From positions 67,938 to 131,937 of the forward strand of contig JBBCJB010000018.1 of assembly GCA_037190485.1 (NCBI GenBank): a stretch of DNA of 64,000 nt, read 5' to 3'. This stretch comes from Parapedobacter sp037190485 (GTDB lineage: Bacteria > Bacteroidota > Bacteroidia > Sphingobacteriales > Sphingobacteriaceae). The notes under the pieces were generated by a model. The model saw only the letters and a list, made by a program, of their open reading frames with translations, was not told the DNA's origin and did not search any database. Positions 43,823 to 53,508 of the stretch are shown here, piece by piece. Within the stretch, counting starts at the first letter, position 1. The number at the start of each line of letters is the position of its first letter. The translations under genes and the position numbers were made by a program.

Positions 43823-46684
43823 ATGAGGGATACATTGCCGTTACTGTCTTTGGTATTGTTTTTTTGGGTTGGCCACGTCGTGCCAACGATGGCGCAGGAT
43901 GTGCAGCACGCCCGTACCGCCCACGGTGTCCGCGTGCATTTCGCCGGTTCGCCGACGGCTACCGCGCAACGGCTTGAATTGGACGTGATCACCCCACGCA
44001 TCATCCGCGTGGTTGCCAAACCGCTGGATGCGCAGGCGGAGGACAGGCCATCATTGGTCATCGTCGACACGCTGCGGCGCGATCCGGGCGAATGGACGTT
44101 GGCCGAGCGCGACGGTTTGCTGGAGCTGCAGACGACGGTATTGACCGCCCGGGTGTCGCTACAGACCGGCGCCGTGGATTTCCGCGACCGGCAGGGGCAA
44201 CCGCTGTTGGCCGAGCAACCGCGCGGAGTGGCGGCGTTCGAGGCGGGCGCACACGACGGGGATGCGTTCTATCGCATCCGCCAGGCGTTCGACATCACCG
44301 AACAGGAAGGGTTGTATGGGCTGGGACAGCACCAGAACGGGGTCATGAACTACCAAGGGCGGCAGGTTACCCTGTTGCAATACAACACCATGACGGCGGT
44401 GCCGTTCCTGCTGTCTACCCGGAACTATGGCATCCTCTGGCACAACACCTCGATCACGCGTGCGGGCGACATCCGACCGTTGCTTCCGCTGTCGGCCCTG
44501 CGGCTGTACAGCCGGGAAGGCCACCGGGGGTGGCTCACGGCTACGTACCGCAGCAAGGAAGATCCGGCCGACGTGTGGGTGCGCCGACCGGAATCGGAGG
44601 TCGACTACCGTTACCTGACCGATCAGGTGAGGTTGCCGCAGGATATCGACCTGGCGGCCAGCCGCGTGGACTATGAAGGGGAGATCGAGTCGCCTTATGA
44701 CGGGCTGCACCGCCTGCATTTCAATTATTCGGGCTACGTGAAGGTCTGGGTGGATGGCGAGCTGCGCGAGGACCGGTGGCGCGAGTCGTGGAATGCCGGT
44801 TCTTTCGAACTCGATCTGGTGTTCGAACAGGGGCGCCGGTACCCCGTGCGGATCGAATGGCTGCCCGACGGCGGGCAGGCCTACCTTGGGCTGCGGTGGC
44901 AATTGCCGATCCCGCAGGACGCCCGGGGCACCTTCTCGTTCGATTCGGAGGCCGGCGACGGCGTGGATTACTACGTCATCGCGGGCCGCGACATGGACGA
45001 GGTCATCGGCGGTTATCGCCTGCTGACCGGAAACGCGCCCATCATGCCCAAGTGGTCGTTCGGATTCTGGCAGAGCCGGGAGCGCTACAAGACGCAACAG
45101 GAATTGGAGGGCGTCGCGGCCGAATTCCGCAGGCGACGCATCCCCATCGATAACCTCGTACAGGACTGGTCGTACTGGCGGGAGCACGATTGGGGGAGCC
45201 ACGATTTCGATCCGGCGCGCTTCCCCGACCCGGCGGGGATGATCAAGCGGCTGCACGCCAACCATTTCAGGCTGATGATTTCGGTGTGGCCCAAGATGAA
45301 CGAGGAAGCAAGCGTGTACCCGCTGTTCCGCGACAAGGGCTGGCTGTACCTGCGCAACATCCACGACGGGCGCAAGGACTGGATCGGCAGGGGGTATACC
45401 TCCACCTTCTATGACCCGTTCAACGCCGCGGCCCGGCAGGGGTTCTGGGCGCTGATGAACGAAAAGCTGTACGAGAAGGGCATCGACGCCTGGTGGATGG
45501 ATGCCAGCGAGCCAGACCTGCACTCCAACATCAACCTCGAGGAGCGCAAGGCGGTCATGCAGCCCGCCATCGGCTCGTCGGCGCGTTATTACAATGCCTA
45601 TCCGCTCGAGAATGCACGAGGCATCTACGAGGGGCAGCGGCAGGCCGACCCGAACAACCGCGTGTTCATCCTTACGCGCTCGTACTTCGCCGGCCAGCAG
45701 CGTTTCGCGGCGGCGGCCTGGAGTGGCGACATCTCGTCGCGCTGGCACGACATGAAAGACCAGATCGCCGCAGGGGTCAATTTCTCCATGTCGGGCACGC
45801 CCTACTGGACGATGGATGCCGGTGGGTTCCTCGTGGAAAAGCGCTTCCAGAACCCCGATGCCAAAGACCTGGAGGAATGGCGCGAGCTCAACGCGCGTTG
45901 GTACCAGTACGGTGCGTTCCTGCCCTTGTTCAGGGCGCACGGGCAATTCCCGTTCCGCGAACCGTACAACATCGCGCCCGAAGGGCACCCTGCATACGGC
46001 AGCATGGTGTATGCCATCAACCTACGCTACCGCTTACTGCCCTATAACTACGCACTTGCCGGCAGGACGTACCTGGATCGGTACACGATGATCCGGGGCC
46101 TGGCCATGGATCATCCGCACGATAGCCGCGTCCTCGGCATCGCCGACCAATACCTGTATGGACCTGCGCTGCTGGTTTGCCCGGTTACGGAGGCCGGGGC
46201 GGTGAGCCGGCCGGTCTACCTGCCCCAAGGCCACGGTTGGTACGATTGGTATTCGGGTACGTATTACGAGGGCGGGCAGGAAATCGACGCCGATGCGCCC
46301 TATGCGCGCATGCCGCTGTTTGCCAAGGCAGGGAGTATCGTGCCGCTGGGCCCGGCGCTGCAACACACCGCCGAGAAACCGGCAAGCGAGATCACGCTTT
46401 ACGTATACGCAGGCGCCGACGGCGAATTCACGCTCTACGAAGACGAGGGTACGAATTACGACTACGAGCGCGGGCAGTACAGCACCATCGCGTTCCGGTA
46501 CGACGACAGCACCGGGCAACTGCACATCGGCAGGCGCGAGGGCGGCTTCGCGGGCATGTTGCCGCAACGCCGGTTCAAGGTGGTCTTCGTCCATCCGGGC
46601 AGCCCGGGTGGGTACGATGCCGAGCCGAAGCCAATGAAGACACTGACTTACAACGGAAAGGAGACGCTTGTGAAATTACGATAA
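43823..46684 (+). CDS. GH31 alpha-xylosidase-like enzyme with PA14 insert
   Basis: Exported glycoside hydrolase of 953 residues; signal peptide ends PTMAQD. An N-terminal beta-sandwich is interrupted by a PA14 domain at about residues 225-365 (SRVDYEGEIESPYDGLHRLHFNYSG...YPVRIEWLPDGGQAYLGLRW). The GH31 barrel has the nucleophile D560 in WWMDASEPD and the acid/base D636 in WSGDISSRW. This architecture matches the xyloglucan alpha-xylosidase of Bacteroides ovatus (BoGH31). It would strip xylose from xyloglucan oligosaccharides. Substrate is inferred from architecture and the neighbouring GH5_4. Confidence 0.88.
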   Translation: MRDTLPLLSLVLFFWVGHVVPTMAQDVQHARTAHGVRVHFAGSPTATAQRLELDVITPRIIRVVAKPLDAQAEDRPSLVIVDTLRRDPGEWTLAERDGLLELQTTVLTARVSLQTGAVDFRDRQGQPLLAEQPRGVAAFEAGAHDGDAFYRIRQAFDITEQEGLYGLGQHQNGVMNYQGRQVTLLQYNTMTAVPFLLSTRNYGILWHNTSITRAGDIRPLLPLSALRLYSREGHRGWLTATYRSKEDPADVWVRRPESEVDYRYLTDQVRLPQDIDLAASRVDYEGEIESPYDGLHRLHFNYSGYVKVWVDGELREDRWRESWNAGSFELDLVFEQGRRYPVRIEWLPDGGQAYLGLRWQLPIPQDARGTFSFDSEAGDGVDYYVIAGRDMDEVIGGYRLLTGNAPIMPKWSFGFWQSRERYKTQQELEGVAAEFRRRRIPIDNLVQDWSYWREHDWGSHDFDPARFPDPAGMIKRLHANHFRLMISVWPKMNEEASVYPLFRDKGWLYLRNIHDGRKDWIGRGYTSTFYDPFNAAARQGFWALMNEKLYEKGIDAWWMDASEPDLHSNINLEERKAVMQPAIGSSARYYNAYPLENARGIYEGQRQADPNNRVFILTRSYFAGQQRFAAAAWSGDISSRWHDMKDQIAAGVNFSMSGTPYWTMDAGGFLVEKRFQNPDAKDLEEWRELNARWYQYGAFLPLFRAHGQFPFREPYNIAPEGHPAYGSMVYAINLRYRLLPYNYALAGRTYLDRYTMIRGLAMDHPHDSRVLGIADQYLYGPALLVCPVTEAGAVSRPVYLPQGHGWYDWYSGTYYEGGQEIDADAPYARMPLFAKAGSIVPLGPALQHTAEKPASEITLYVYAGADGEFTLYEDEGTNYDYERGQYSTIAFRYDDSTGQLHIGRREGGFAGMLPQRRFKVVFVHPGSPGGYDAEPKPMKTLTYNGKETLVKLR

Positions 46685-46750
46685 TACGAACGCGAACGGA
46701 TAAACCCTTATGATGATCGCACCGGTGCCGCGCACGGGTGCCAAAAACCA

Positions 46751-49700
46751 ATGATAACGATAACTAACATGATGACATTACAACGTAACGCGAGCCGCTG
46801 GCTCACCGTGCTGCTGGTGATGGTGGGCCAGTTGGCATGGGCGCAATCCATCACCGGCACGGTGCGGTCTGCGGCCGACAACAGCCCGATTGCCGGTGCC
46901 GGCATCAAGGCAAAAGACAGCGCAACCGCTGCGACGACAGATGAGGACGGCCGGTTCACCATCGGGGTACCGGCCGGTACGGTCCTGGTGGTATCCTTCC
47001 TCGGCCATGCCGATCGGGAAGCGGTTGCGCAGCAGGGCATGGCCATCCTGCTCGATGAAGTCACCTCCGACCTCGACGAAGTCGTGGTGGTGGGGTACGG
47101 CGTGCAGAAAAAGAAACTGACCACCGGGGCCAATTTCCAGGTGGCGGGGGCCGACGTGCAGCAACGCAACCAGCTCAATCCGCTGCAGGCGTTGCAAGGG
47201 CAGTCGCCCGGCGTCACGATCCTCTCCACCTCGGGTCAGCCCGGTGCCAACCTCAAGGTCACCATCCGCGGGTTGGGTACCATCGGCGATTCCGGCCCGC
47301 TGTACATCATCGATGGCATCCCCGGCGACATCAACATCCTCAACCCGGCAGACATCCAGGCGATCGATGTGTTGAAGGATGCCGCCTCCGCGGCCATATA
47401 CGGTGCGCAGGCCGCCAATGGGGTGGTGCTCGTCACCACCAGATCCGGCGTTGCCGGACGCGGGCAGGTGTCGTTCGACGCCTTCAAGGGCGTGCAGCAG
47501 GTGTCGCGATACGCATCGTTGCTCAATGCCGAGCAATACAAGGTCCTGATGAACGAACAGGCCATCAACTCCGGGGTGGCACCCTACGATTTCGGCGCCA
47601 TGGCCGGGCTTGCCGATACCGATTGGCTGGGCGAGATGTTCGTGGCCAACGCGGCCACCGAAAACTACACGGTCAACATCGGCGGCGGTTCGGCCACGTC
47701 GACCTACGCGCTGTCGCTCAACCACATCAACCAGGAAGGCATCGTGGGGGGGCGTGACGTGTCCAACTACGGGCGCTATGGCTTCCGCGTCAACACCGAG
47801 CACAAGCTCTACAAAGACGTGCTCAAGGTTGGCCAGCACCTCAATGTCAATTTCATCCGCAATACGGGCATCGCCGTGGGCAACCAGTACAACAACACGC
47901 TGCGCGGTGCATTTGCCACCTCGCCGCTTACCCCGGTCTATGGCGAAAACCGCTTCGGGAGCCCATTCTTCGATTCCAGCCTTTCGCCCTGGTACAAGTC
48001 TGACGGCAACCCGTATGGATCGATGATGACCACGGTAAACAACCATAACGACGCCCAGCGGCTTATGGCCGATGTCTATGCCGAGCTGCAGCCCCTTCCC
48101 GGTCTGCGCCTGCGCTCGGTGCTGGGCATGAACTATTATGCCAACGAGTTCAGGAGCTACTCGCCCCTGTACCAGTTTTCCGAGCTCAACCTCAATGTGG
48201 ATCATACCACCACTACCCAGAACATGGGCAAGGGCCATACCATCACGGCCATCAATACCGCAAGTTACGATTTCACCCTTGATGGTGGGCATGCCTTCAA
48301 TGCCCTGGCCGGTATGGAGTCGCAGCGTTACCAGGGTACCTTCCTGCAAGGTTCCAACTGGAACCTGCTGTCGCAATTCGATGATTTTTCGCACGCCTAC
48401 CTGGATAACACCACCGGGCAGGCCCACCTGGATGCCGATGGCAATGTGGTGGAGACCCGGCAGGTCAGCGGCCGGCCCGAAAACCTGTACCGGCGCGTGT
48501 CGTACTTCGGCCGGATGGGATACAACTACCAGGAACGCTACCTGTTGAATGCCACCTTCCGGGCGGACGGTTCATCCAAATTCGCCCGCGGCAACCGCTG
48601 GGGATATTTCCCGTCATTTTCCGCGGGGTGGGTGCTTTCCAATGAACGCTTCTTCACCGAGGCCGGCATCGGCTGGCTCGATTTCCTCAAGTTGCGGGGC
48701 AGTTGGGGGCAGGTGGGCAACCAAAGCGTGGGCGATTTCCAGTTCGCGTCGCCCATCAACACCTCCACCGGCTACAGCGGCGATAACCCCGCGGCTTTCT
48801 ACCTCTTCGGGACGGGCAACCTCAATGTGCCCGGTGCATACCCCAACAGGCTGCCCAATCCCAACCTGCGCTGGGAAACCTCCGAGCAGACCAATATCGG
48901 GGTCGACGCCAGGCTGTTGCGCAACCGGCTGGCCGTGGCGGCCGATTACTACACCAAGTCTACCAAAGATTGGTTGGTACAGGCGCCCGTACTGGCCACG
49001 GCAGGGGCACAGCCACCCTTCATCAATGGGGGCAGCGTGGAGAATACCGGCGTGGAGTTGGCGCTCAACTGGACCGAGCGGCGGGGTGCCGTCGGCTACA
49101 GCGTAGGGGTCAACGGCGCGTACAACCGGAATACCGTGGGCCAGATCCCCACCGAAGACGGCATCATCCATGGGCAGACCAATATGCTCTACAACAACGC
49201 CGATGAATTCTATCGCGCTGAAAACGGTCATCCCATCGGCTATTTCTGGGGGTTCCGGACAGCCGGTATCTTCCAGAACCAGGCCGAGATCGACGCGTGG
49301 CGCGCCGCCGGGAATGGCATCCTGCAGGGGAATGTCCGGCCGGGCGACGTGCGGTATGTCGACGTGGACCGCAACGGCGTGATCGATCAACACGACAAGG
49401 TCAACCTCGGCCAGGGGATGCCGAGCTTCACCTACGGCATCAACCTGGGTTTCGATTACAACGGCATCGATGTGGCCGTCAATGCGTATGGCGTGGGGGG
49501 CAACCAGCTGGTGCAATCGTATCGGGATCCGGGCTCCCGGCAGGCCAACTACACCACGGCCATCCTCAACCGCTGGACGGGCGAAGGCACATCGGACCGG
49601 ATACCCCGGGTTACCGAGACCAACATCAACTGGCGGTTTTCAGACCTGTACCTCCAGGACGGGAGTTTCCTCCGCGTGAGCAACATCACCTTGGGGTATG

Positions 49701-49900
49701 ACATCTCGAAGCTGGTGCGCTGGGCATACCTCGGGCAGGCCCGCATCTACTTCCAGGCGCAGAATCCCTTCACCTTCACCCGCTACGATGGCATGGATCC
49801 CGAGATCGGCTATGGCACGGATGGTTGGGCGCCGGGCATCGACCTGGGCTACTACCCCCGTCCGCGCGTGTTACTTATCGGAGCGAACATCAAATTCTAG
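46751..49900 (+). CDS. SusC/RagA TonB-dependent transporter (PUL 3)
   Basis: Outer-membrane importer of 1049 residues without STN domain. Signal peptide ends LAWAQS. The carboxypeptidase-like domain (GTVRSAADNSPIAGAGIKA), linker DEVVVVGYGVQKKKLTTGAN and plug (LQGQSPGVTILSTSGQPG, IDVLKDAASAAIYGAQAANG) precede the barrel, which ends IGANIKF. It starts 66 bases after GH31 and five bases before the SusD gene, so it is within the PUL 3 operon. Its leader has the decamer GGATAAACCC (46698-46707), shared with another susC leader. Confidence 0.94.
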   Translation: MITITNMMTLQRNASRWLTVLLVMVGQLAWAQSITGTVRSAADNSPIAGAGIKAKDSATAATTDEDGRFTIGVPAGTVLVVSFLGHADREAVAQQGMAILLDEVTSDLDEVVVVGYGVQKKKLTTGANFQVAGADVQQRNQLNPLQALQGQSPGVTILSTSGQPGANLKVTIRGLGTIGDSGPLYIIDGIPGDINILNPADIQAIDVLKDAASAAIYGAQAANGVVLVTTRSGVAGRGQVSFDAFKGVQQVSRYASLLNAEQYKVLMNEQAINSGVAPYDFGAMAGLADTDWLGEMFVANAATENYTVNIGGGSATSTYALSLNHINQEGIVGGRDVSNYGRYGFRVNTEHKLYKDVLKVGQHLNVNFIRNTGIAVGNQYNNTLRGAFATSPLTPVYGENRFGSPFFDSSLSPWYKSDGNPYGSMMTTVNNHNDAQRLMADVYAELQPLPGLRLRSVLGMNYYANEFRSYSPLYQFSELNLNVDHTTTTQNMGKGHTITAINTASYDFTLDGGHAFNALAGMESQRYQGTFLQGSNWNLLSQFDDFSHAYLDNTTGQAHLDADGNVVETRQVSGRPENLYRRVSYFGRMGYNYQERYLLNATFRADGSSKFARGNRWGYFPSFSAGWVLSNERFFTEAGIGWLDFLKLRGSWGQVGNQSVGDFQFASPINTSTGYSGDNPAAFYLFGTGNLNVPGAYPNRLPNPNLRWETSEQTNIGVDARLLRNRLAVAADYYTKSTKDWLVQAPVLATAGAQPPFINGGSVENTGVELALNWTERRGAVGYSVGVNGAYNRNTVGQIPTEDGIIHGQTNMLYNNADEFYRAENGHPIGYFWGFRTAGIFQNQAEIDAWRAAGNGILQGNVRPGDVRYVDVDRNGVIDQHDKVNLGQGMPSFTYGINLGFDYNGIDVAVNAYGVGGNQLVQSYRDPGSRQANYTTAILNRWTGEGTSDRIPRVTETNINWRFSDLYLQDGSFLRVSNITLGYDISKLVRWAYLGQARIYFQAQNPFTFTRYDGMDPEIGYGTDGWAPGIDLGYYPRPRVLLIGANIKF

Positions 49901-49905
49901 GCAAA

Positions 49906-51534
49906 ATGAAGATCATGAGAACCATATCCTCCTATATCGCGGCGCTGGCGGCAGTCGTTATGGCTACGGCCTGTTCGGAAAGCTTTCTCGATACCGAACC
50001 GATGACCAGCGTATTGGATCATAATTTCTACAAGACCCAGGCAGATGCCGAGATGGCCCTGGTGGGATGCTACGACGGCTATCAGCGCACGTCGTCCAAC
50101 GGGAACTTTGCGTTTCCGGTGGTCTCGGAAGTGTTGTCGGACAACTGTTTCGGCGGTACCGGCCATGGCGATGCGCGCAACTACCAGGTACTGGATCGTT
50201 TCGACCGTGCCCAATCGTCGGCCGACGAAAACATTTTCAATGGTACCTGGGCAGACTACTACGCGGGCATCTTCCGCTGCAACACGTTGCTTGCCAAATT
50301 GGAAGGGGCGGATTTCGGCGATGACGGGGCGACCCGGGATCGCATCGCCGGCGAAGCCCGTTTTTTGCGCGCGTTGCTGTATTTCGATCTGGTGCGCCTC
50401 TTCGAGCGCGTGCCGTTGCTCACGGAACCGACCACGGTCAATGTTGCCCAGGCTGCGCCCGGCGAGACCTACGGGCTCATCGTCGAGGACCTGCGCTTTG
50501 CCGCGGCGAACATCCCGGCAAGCGCGTACCCGAAGGCCAATGCCGCCCAGAACGACGGCCGCGTCACCCCGTTTGCCGCCAAGGCGTTGCTGGCCCGCGT
50601 GTACCTGTTCTATACCGGCTATTATGGGCAGGACGACCTCGGGGTCACGAAAGCCGAAGTGCTGCAGGGGCTTGAAGACGCGATATCCAGCAACGAATAC
50701 CAGTTGGTGGCCGACTTCAGGTCGCTTTGGCCCGGAGCCAGCTATGTGCCCGTGCCGGCGACCAACACGCTTGACCGGACGGCCTATGCCGGCAAGGGCA
50801 ACAGCGAGGTCGTCTTCGCGCAGAAATTCAACAACACCCAAAACTACAACGGGATGATGGACGGCAACGGATGGCTCGTGCTGATGGGCTTGCGCCAGAC
50901 CCGTTTCTCGCCCTACGGGCTGGGTTGGGGGGCGTGTACCGTCAACCCACGGCTGGTGAACGCGTTCGCCGGGAATGACCCGCGGCGCGCGGCGTCGATC
51001 ATCGATCTCCAGGCCGAAGGCGTGCCCACGAAAGACCTGCTGCCCGAACAACGCGAGTACACGGGGTATACGAACAAAAAGTACGTGCCCACGGTCTTGC
51101 CCGACGGCACCGACGACGTGGGCGGTGAAGGCAACTTCATGATTTCGCAAGATCAGGACTACATCGTGATCCGCTACGCCGACGTGTTGCTGATGGCCGC
51201 CGAATTGGGGTCGGCCAATGCGCAGGCCTACCTGGATGCGGTACGGGGGCGCGCCGGGCTGGGCAGCCGCCCCGTATCCGTCGAAACCATCCGCGAGGAG
51301 CGCCGTTTCGAGTTTGCCTTTGAGGGCATCCGCTATTGGGACCTGCTTCGGCAAGGGATCGATGCGGCGGCCAACGCCATTGCGCAGACGCAGCAGGTGT
51401 TGAGCGGCAACGCGCCCGATCAGGTGGTCATAGACGCGGCCAAGGTGCGCCAGACCCGGGGTTTCATGCAGATCCCGGCCACCCAGATCACCCTTTCCAA
51501 AGGGGTGCTTACGCAGAATCCGGGATGGAACTAA
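49906..51534 (+). CDS. SusD/RagB lipoprotein (PUL 3)
   Basis: Glycan-binding lid for the preceding SusC; 542 residues. I take the ATG at 49906, five bases after the susC stop; the longer frame starting inside susC is rejected, and MRTISS at 49915 is also possible. Lipobox ends MATACSESF. SusD marks: EARFLRALLYFDLVRLFERVPL, LLARVYLFYTGYYGQ, ERRFEFAFEGIRYWDLLRQG, and ITLSKGVLTQNPGWN at the end. A complete family member. Confidence 0.94.
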   Translation: MKIMRTISSYIAALAAVVMATACSESFLDTEPMTSVLDHNFYKTQADAEMALVGCYDGYQRTSSNGNFAFPVVSEVLSDNCFGGTGHGDARNYQVLDRFDRAQSSADENIFNGTWADYYAGIFRCNTLLAKLEGADFGDDGATRDRIAGEARFLRALLYFDLVRLFERVPLLTEPTTVNVAQAAPGETYGLIVEDLRFAAANIPASAYPKANAAQNDGRVTPFAAKALLARVYLFYTGYYGQDDLGVTKAEVLQGLEDAISSNEYQLVADFRSLWPGASYVPVPATNTLDRTAYAGKGNSEVVFAQKFNNTQNYNGMMDGNGWLVLMGLRQTRFSPYGLGWGACTVNPRLVNAFAGNDPRRAASIIDLQAEGVPTKDLLPEQREYTGYTNKKYVPTVLPDGTDDVGGEGNFMISQDQDYIVIRYADVLLMAAELGSANAQAYLDAVRGRAGLGSRPVSVETIREERRFEFAFEGIRYWDLLRQGIDAAANAIAQTQQVLSGNAPDQVVIDAAKVRQTRGFMQIPATQITLSKGVLTQNPGWN

Positions 51535-51551
51535 CGATAAATCGATAAGAG

Positions 51552-53504
51552 ATGAAACAGCTGTTTAATAAATTGGCGGGCTTGCTTTTGCTCACCATCG
51601 CATTTTCCGCCTGCTCGCCCGAGGATTTCGACCTGGGGGCGGTAGACGTGAAGCCGGAAGACCTGGTGCAGGGGCTTGCGTTCAGCATCGAGCACGACGC
51701 GACCAACCCGAACATCGTATACCTCACCTCGCTCATGGACAAGCGCTATACCCCGGTCTGGGAGCATCCGCAAGGGAGGAGCCAGGATGCGCGCGTCACG
51801 TTGCGCATCCCGTTTGAGGGCACTTATGAAGTGAAGTTCGGCGTGCAGACCCGCGGTGGGGCGGTATATGGCGAGCCGGTCACGTTCACCATCGCTGATT
51901 TCCATGCCGGGTTCGTGGATCACGAGCTGTGGACGCTGCTTACCGGCGGCATCGGCAAGTCCAAGACCTGGATCCATGATGATGGGCAGTACGGGCTAGC
52001 CACGGGCGAACTGGATTACGCCGACCCGGCCACCACGGTGGAGTGGGGCGATTTTGCGCCCAATTGGTCGCCGGGCCGCGGCCATACCGGCGACAACAAC
52101 ATCTGGGGGAGCACGATGACGTTCTCCTTGGAGGGCGGCGCGTTTTATGCGGTGAGCAACAAGACCGCGGCAGGCTCGGTGGACGGGTCGGGTACCTTCA
52201 TGCTCGATGTGGACAACCATCGCCTGAGCATCTCGGGCGCCCAGCTCATGCACACCCAAGGGTGGAACAACAAGACCACCAATTGGCATTCGGGCTTGCG
52301 CGTGCTGGCGCTGACCGAAAACCAGTTGCGCGTGGCCGTGCTGCGCGAGGAGATCTCGGGCGAGAGTGAATGGTGGCTGATCTGGAATTACGTGTCCAAG
52401 GCGTATGCCGACAGCTACGTGCCCGAAGACCGCCCCGATCCGGTGCCGCCGATCGATGGCGATGGGCAGGACGTACTCACCACCTCGCGCACGAAGGCGT
52501 GGGTGCTGTCTACCGAGACGCCCTACGATTGGGCCGACCTCAACGGCAACCTATTGAATGACTTCGCAGGCCCCGATGCCTACCGGTCGTCGGGATGGGC
52601 GGCCTATGATGCGGCCATGATCGCGGCCACCAAACTGACGTTCAGTGCCGCATCCGGCGGAGGCGGCCGATACGTATTCTCGTCGTACGATGGGGAAGAC
52701 GTGGAGGGCGAATACACCATCGATGCATCGAACGATATCGATTTCGGCCAGCCGCTCAGCGCCGTGATCAGCGAAACCGACTTCGGCTGGGTGAGTACGA
52801 TGCGCCTGGCCACCTCGGCCGACGATAAGCTGCGGATCCTGAAGACCAAGGCCGACGTGCTCGGCAACGTCACCGACATGTGGCTGGGGCAGCGGTCGGC
52901 CGAGAAGGAAGAGTACATGGTGTTCCATTTCGTGCTGGGCAGCGGTGGCGGCGCATCGTCAGACCCACTGCAGCCCTGGAAAAGCGCGCTGGCGGGCAAG
53001 ACCTTCAAGCCGGATGTCAACTGGTTTGTCAATTGGGTCGGTTTCCCGCCCGACTTCACGGGGGGCTGGACGTCGGCTTCCACCTTCGGTGACGATTTCA
53101 CGTCAAACGGTTGGGTGTGGGATGCCAATGTCCGGGCGGTCGCCGAAAGCGCTACCTTGCGTTTCTTCCTGGAAGGCGCGCAGCTCAAGGTGGAGCTCAA
53201 GCAGCAAAAGGAAGGCCAGCCGCATACGGCCGTGGGGAACGTGGCCATCGATGCGGATCGGAATATCCTCAACATCGATATCCCGCTGGTGGACTACGCC
53301 GGCACGGCCGCCTCGTGGCTGGGTACCACCAACAACAAATCCGTGAGCGGCAGTGCCAACGACTGGTATTTCGTGCCCCATGGCGGATCGAACCTCAGCA
53401 ACATCCCCACCAATGGCTTTTGGCTGGGCCGTGTCGCCAATGCGAAAGCGGCCGGGGATGAAAACGATGAAATCCTGATCTTCCATTATGTATTGGCCAA
53501 TTAA
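51552..53504 (+). CDS. Multidomain surface glycan-binding lipoprotein (SGBP-like)
   Basis: Lipoprotein of 650 residues immediately downstream of susD, in the SusE/SGBP position. After the lipobox (AFSACSPED) comes a PKD-like domain (about 30-110), then three related beta-rich units: one from about 120 (LWTLLTGGIGKSKTWIHDDG), one from about 310 (VLTTSRTKAWVLSTETPYDW) and one from about 475 (SALAGKTFKPDVNWFVNW). The repeated 'K.W......W' pattern suggests internal duplication of a carbohydrate-binding module. No catalytic motif. It probably positions xyloglucan-like chains for the neighbouring GH5_4. Confidence 0.8.
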   Translation: MKQLFNKLAGLLLLTIAFSACSPEDFDLGAVDVKPEDLVQGLAFSIEHDATNPNIVYLTSLMDKRYTPVWEHPQGRSQDARVTLRIPFEGTYEVKFGVQTRGGAVYGEPVTFTIADFHAGFVDHELWTLLTGGIGKSKTWIHDDGQYGLATGELDYADPATTVEWGDFAPNWSPGRGHTGDNNIWGSTMTFSLEGGAFYAVSNKTAAGSVDGSGTFMLDVDNHRLSISGAQLMHTQGWNNKTTNWHSGLRVLALTENQLRVAVLREEISGESEWWLIWNYVSKAYADSYVPEDRPDPVPPIDGDGQDVLTTSRTKAWVLSTETPYDWADLNGNLLNDFAGPDAYRSSGWAAYDAAMIAATKLTFSAASGGGGRYVFSSYDGEDVEGEYTIDASNDIDFGQPLSAVISETDFGWVSTMRLATSADDKLRILKTKADVLGNVTDMWLGQRSAEKEEYMVFHFVLGSGGGASSDPLQPWKSALAGKTFKPDVNWFVNWVGFPPDFTGGWTSASTFGDDFTSNGWVWDANVRAVAESATLRFFLEGAQLKVELKQQKEGQPHTAVGNVAIDADRNILNIDIPLVDYAGTAASWLGTTNNKSVSGSANDWYFVPHGGSNLSNIPTNGFWLGRVANAKAAGDENDEILIFHYVLAN

Positions 53505-53508
53505 TCGG

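Noticed and set aside
44159..45988. 609-codon minus-strand frame opposite the GH31 gene
   Set aside because: Shadow of GH31; no domain and no start or promoter context.
46742..46756. Minus-strand TATCATTG near the PUL 3 susC start as a third antisense RNA promoter
   Set aside because: One mismatch from the consensus and no intrinsic terminator with a T run follows on the minus strand, so it lacks the layout seen at the two FecR loci.
46778..48427. 549-codon minus-strand frame opposite the PUL 3 susC
   Set aside because: Shadow of susC; Val/Gly/Asp/His-rich translation without recognisable motifs.
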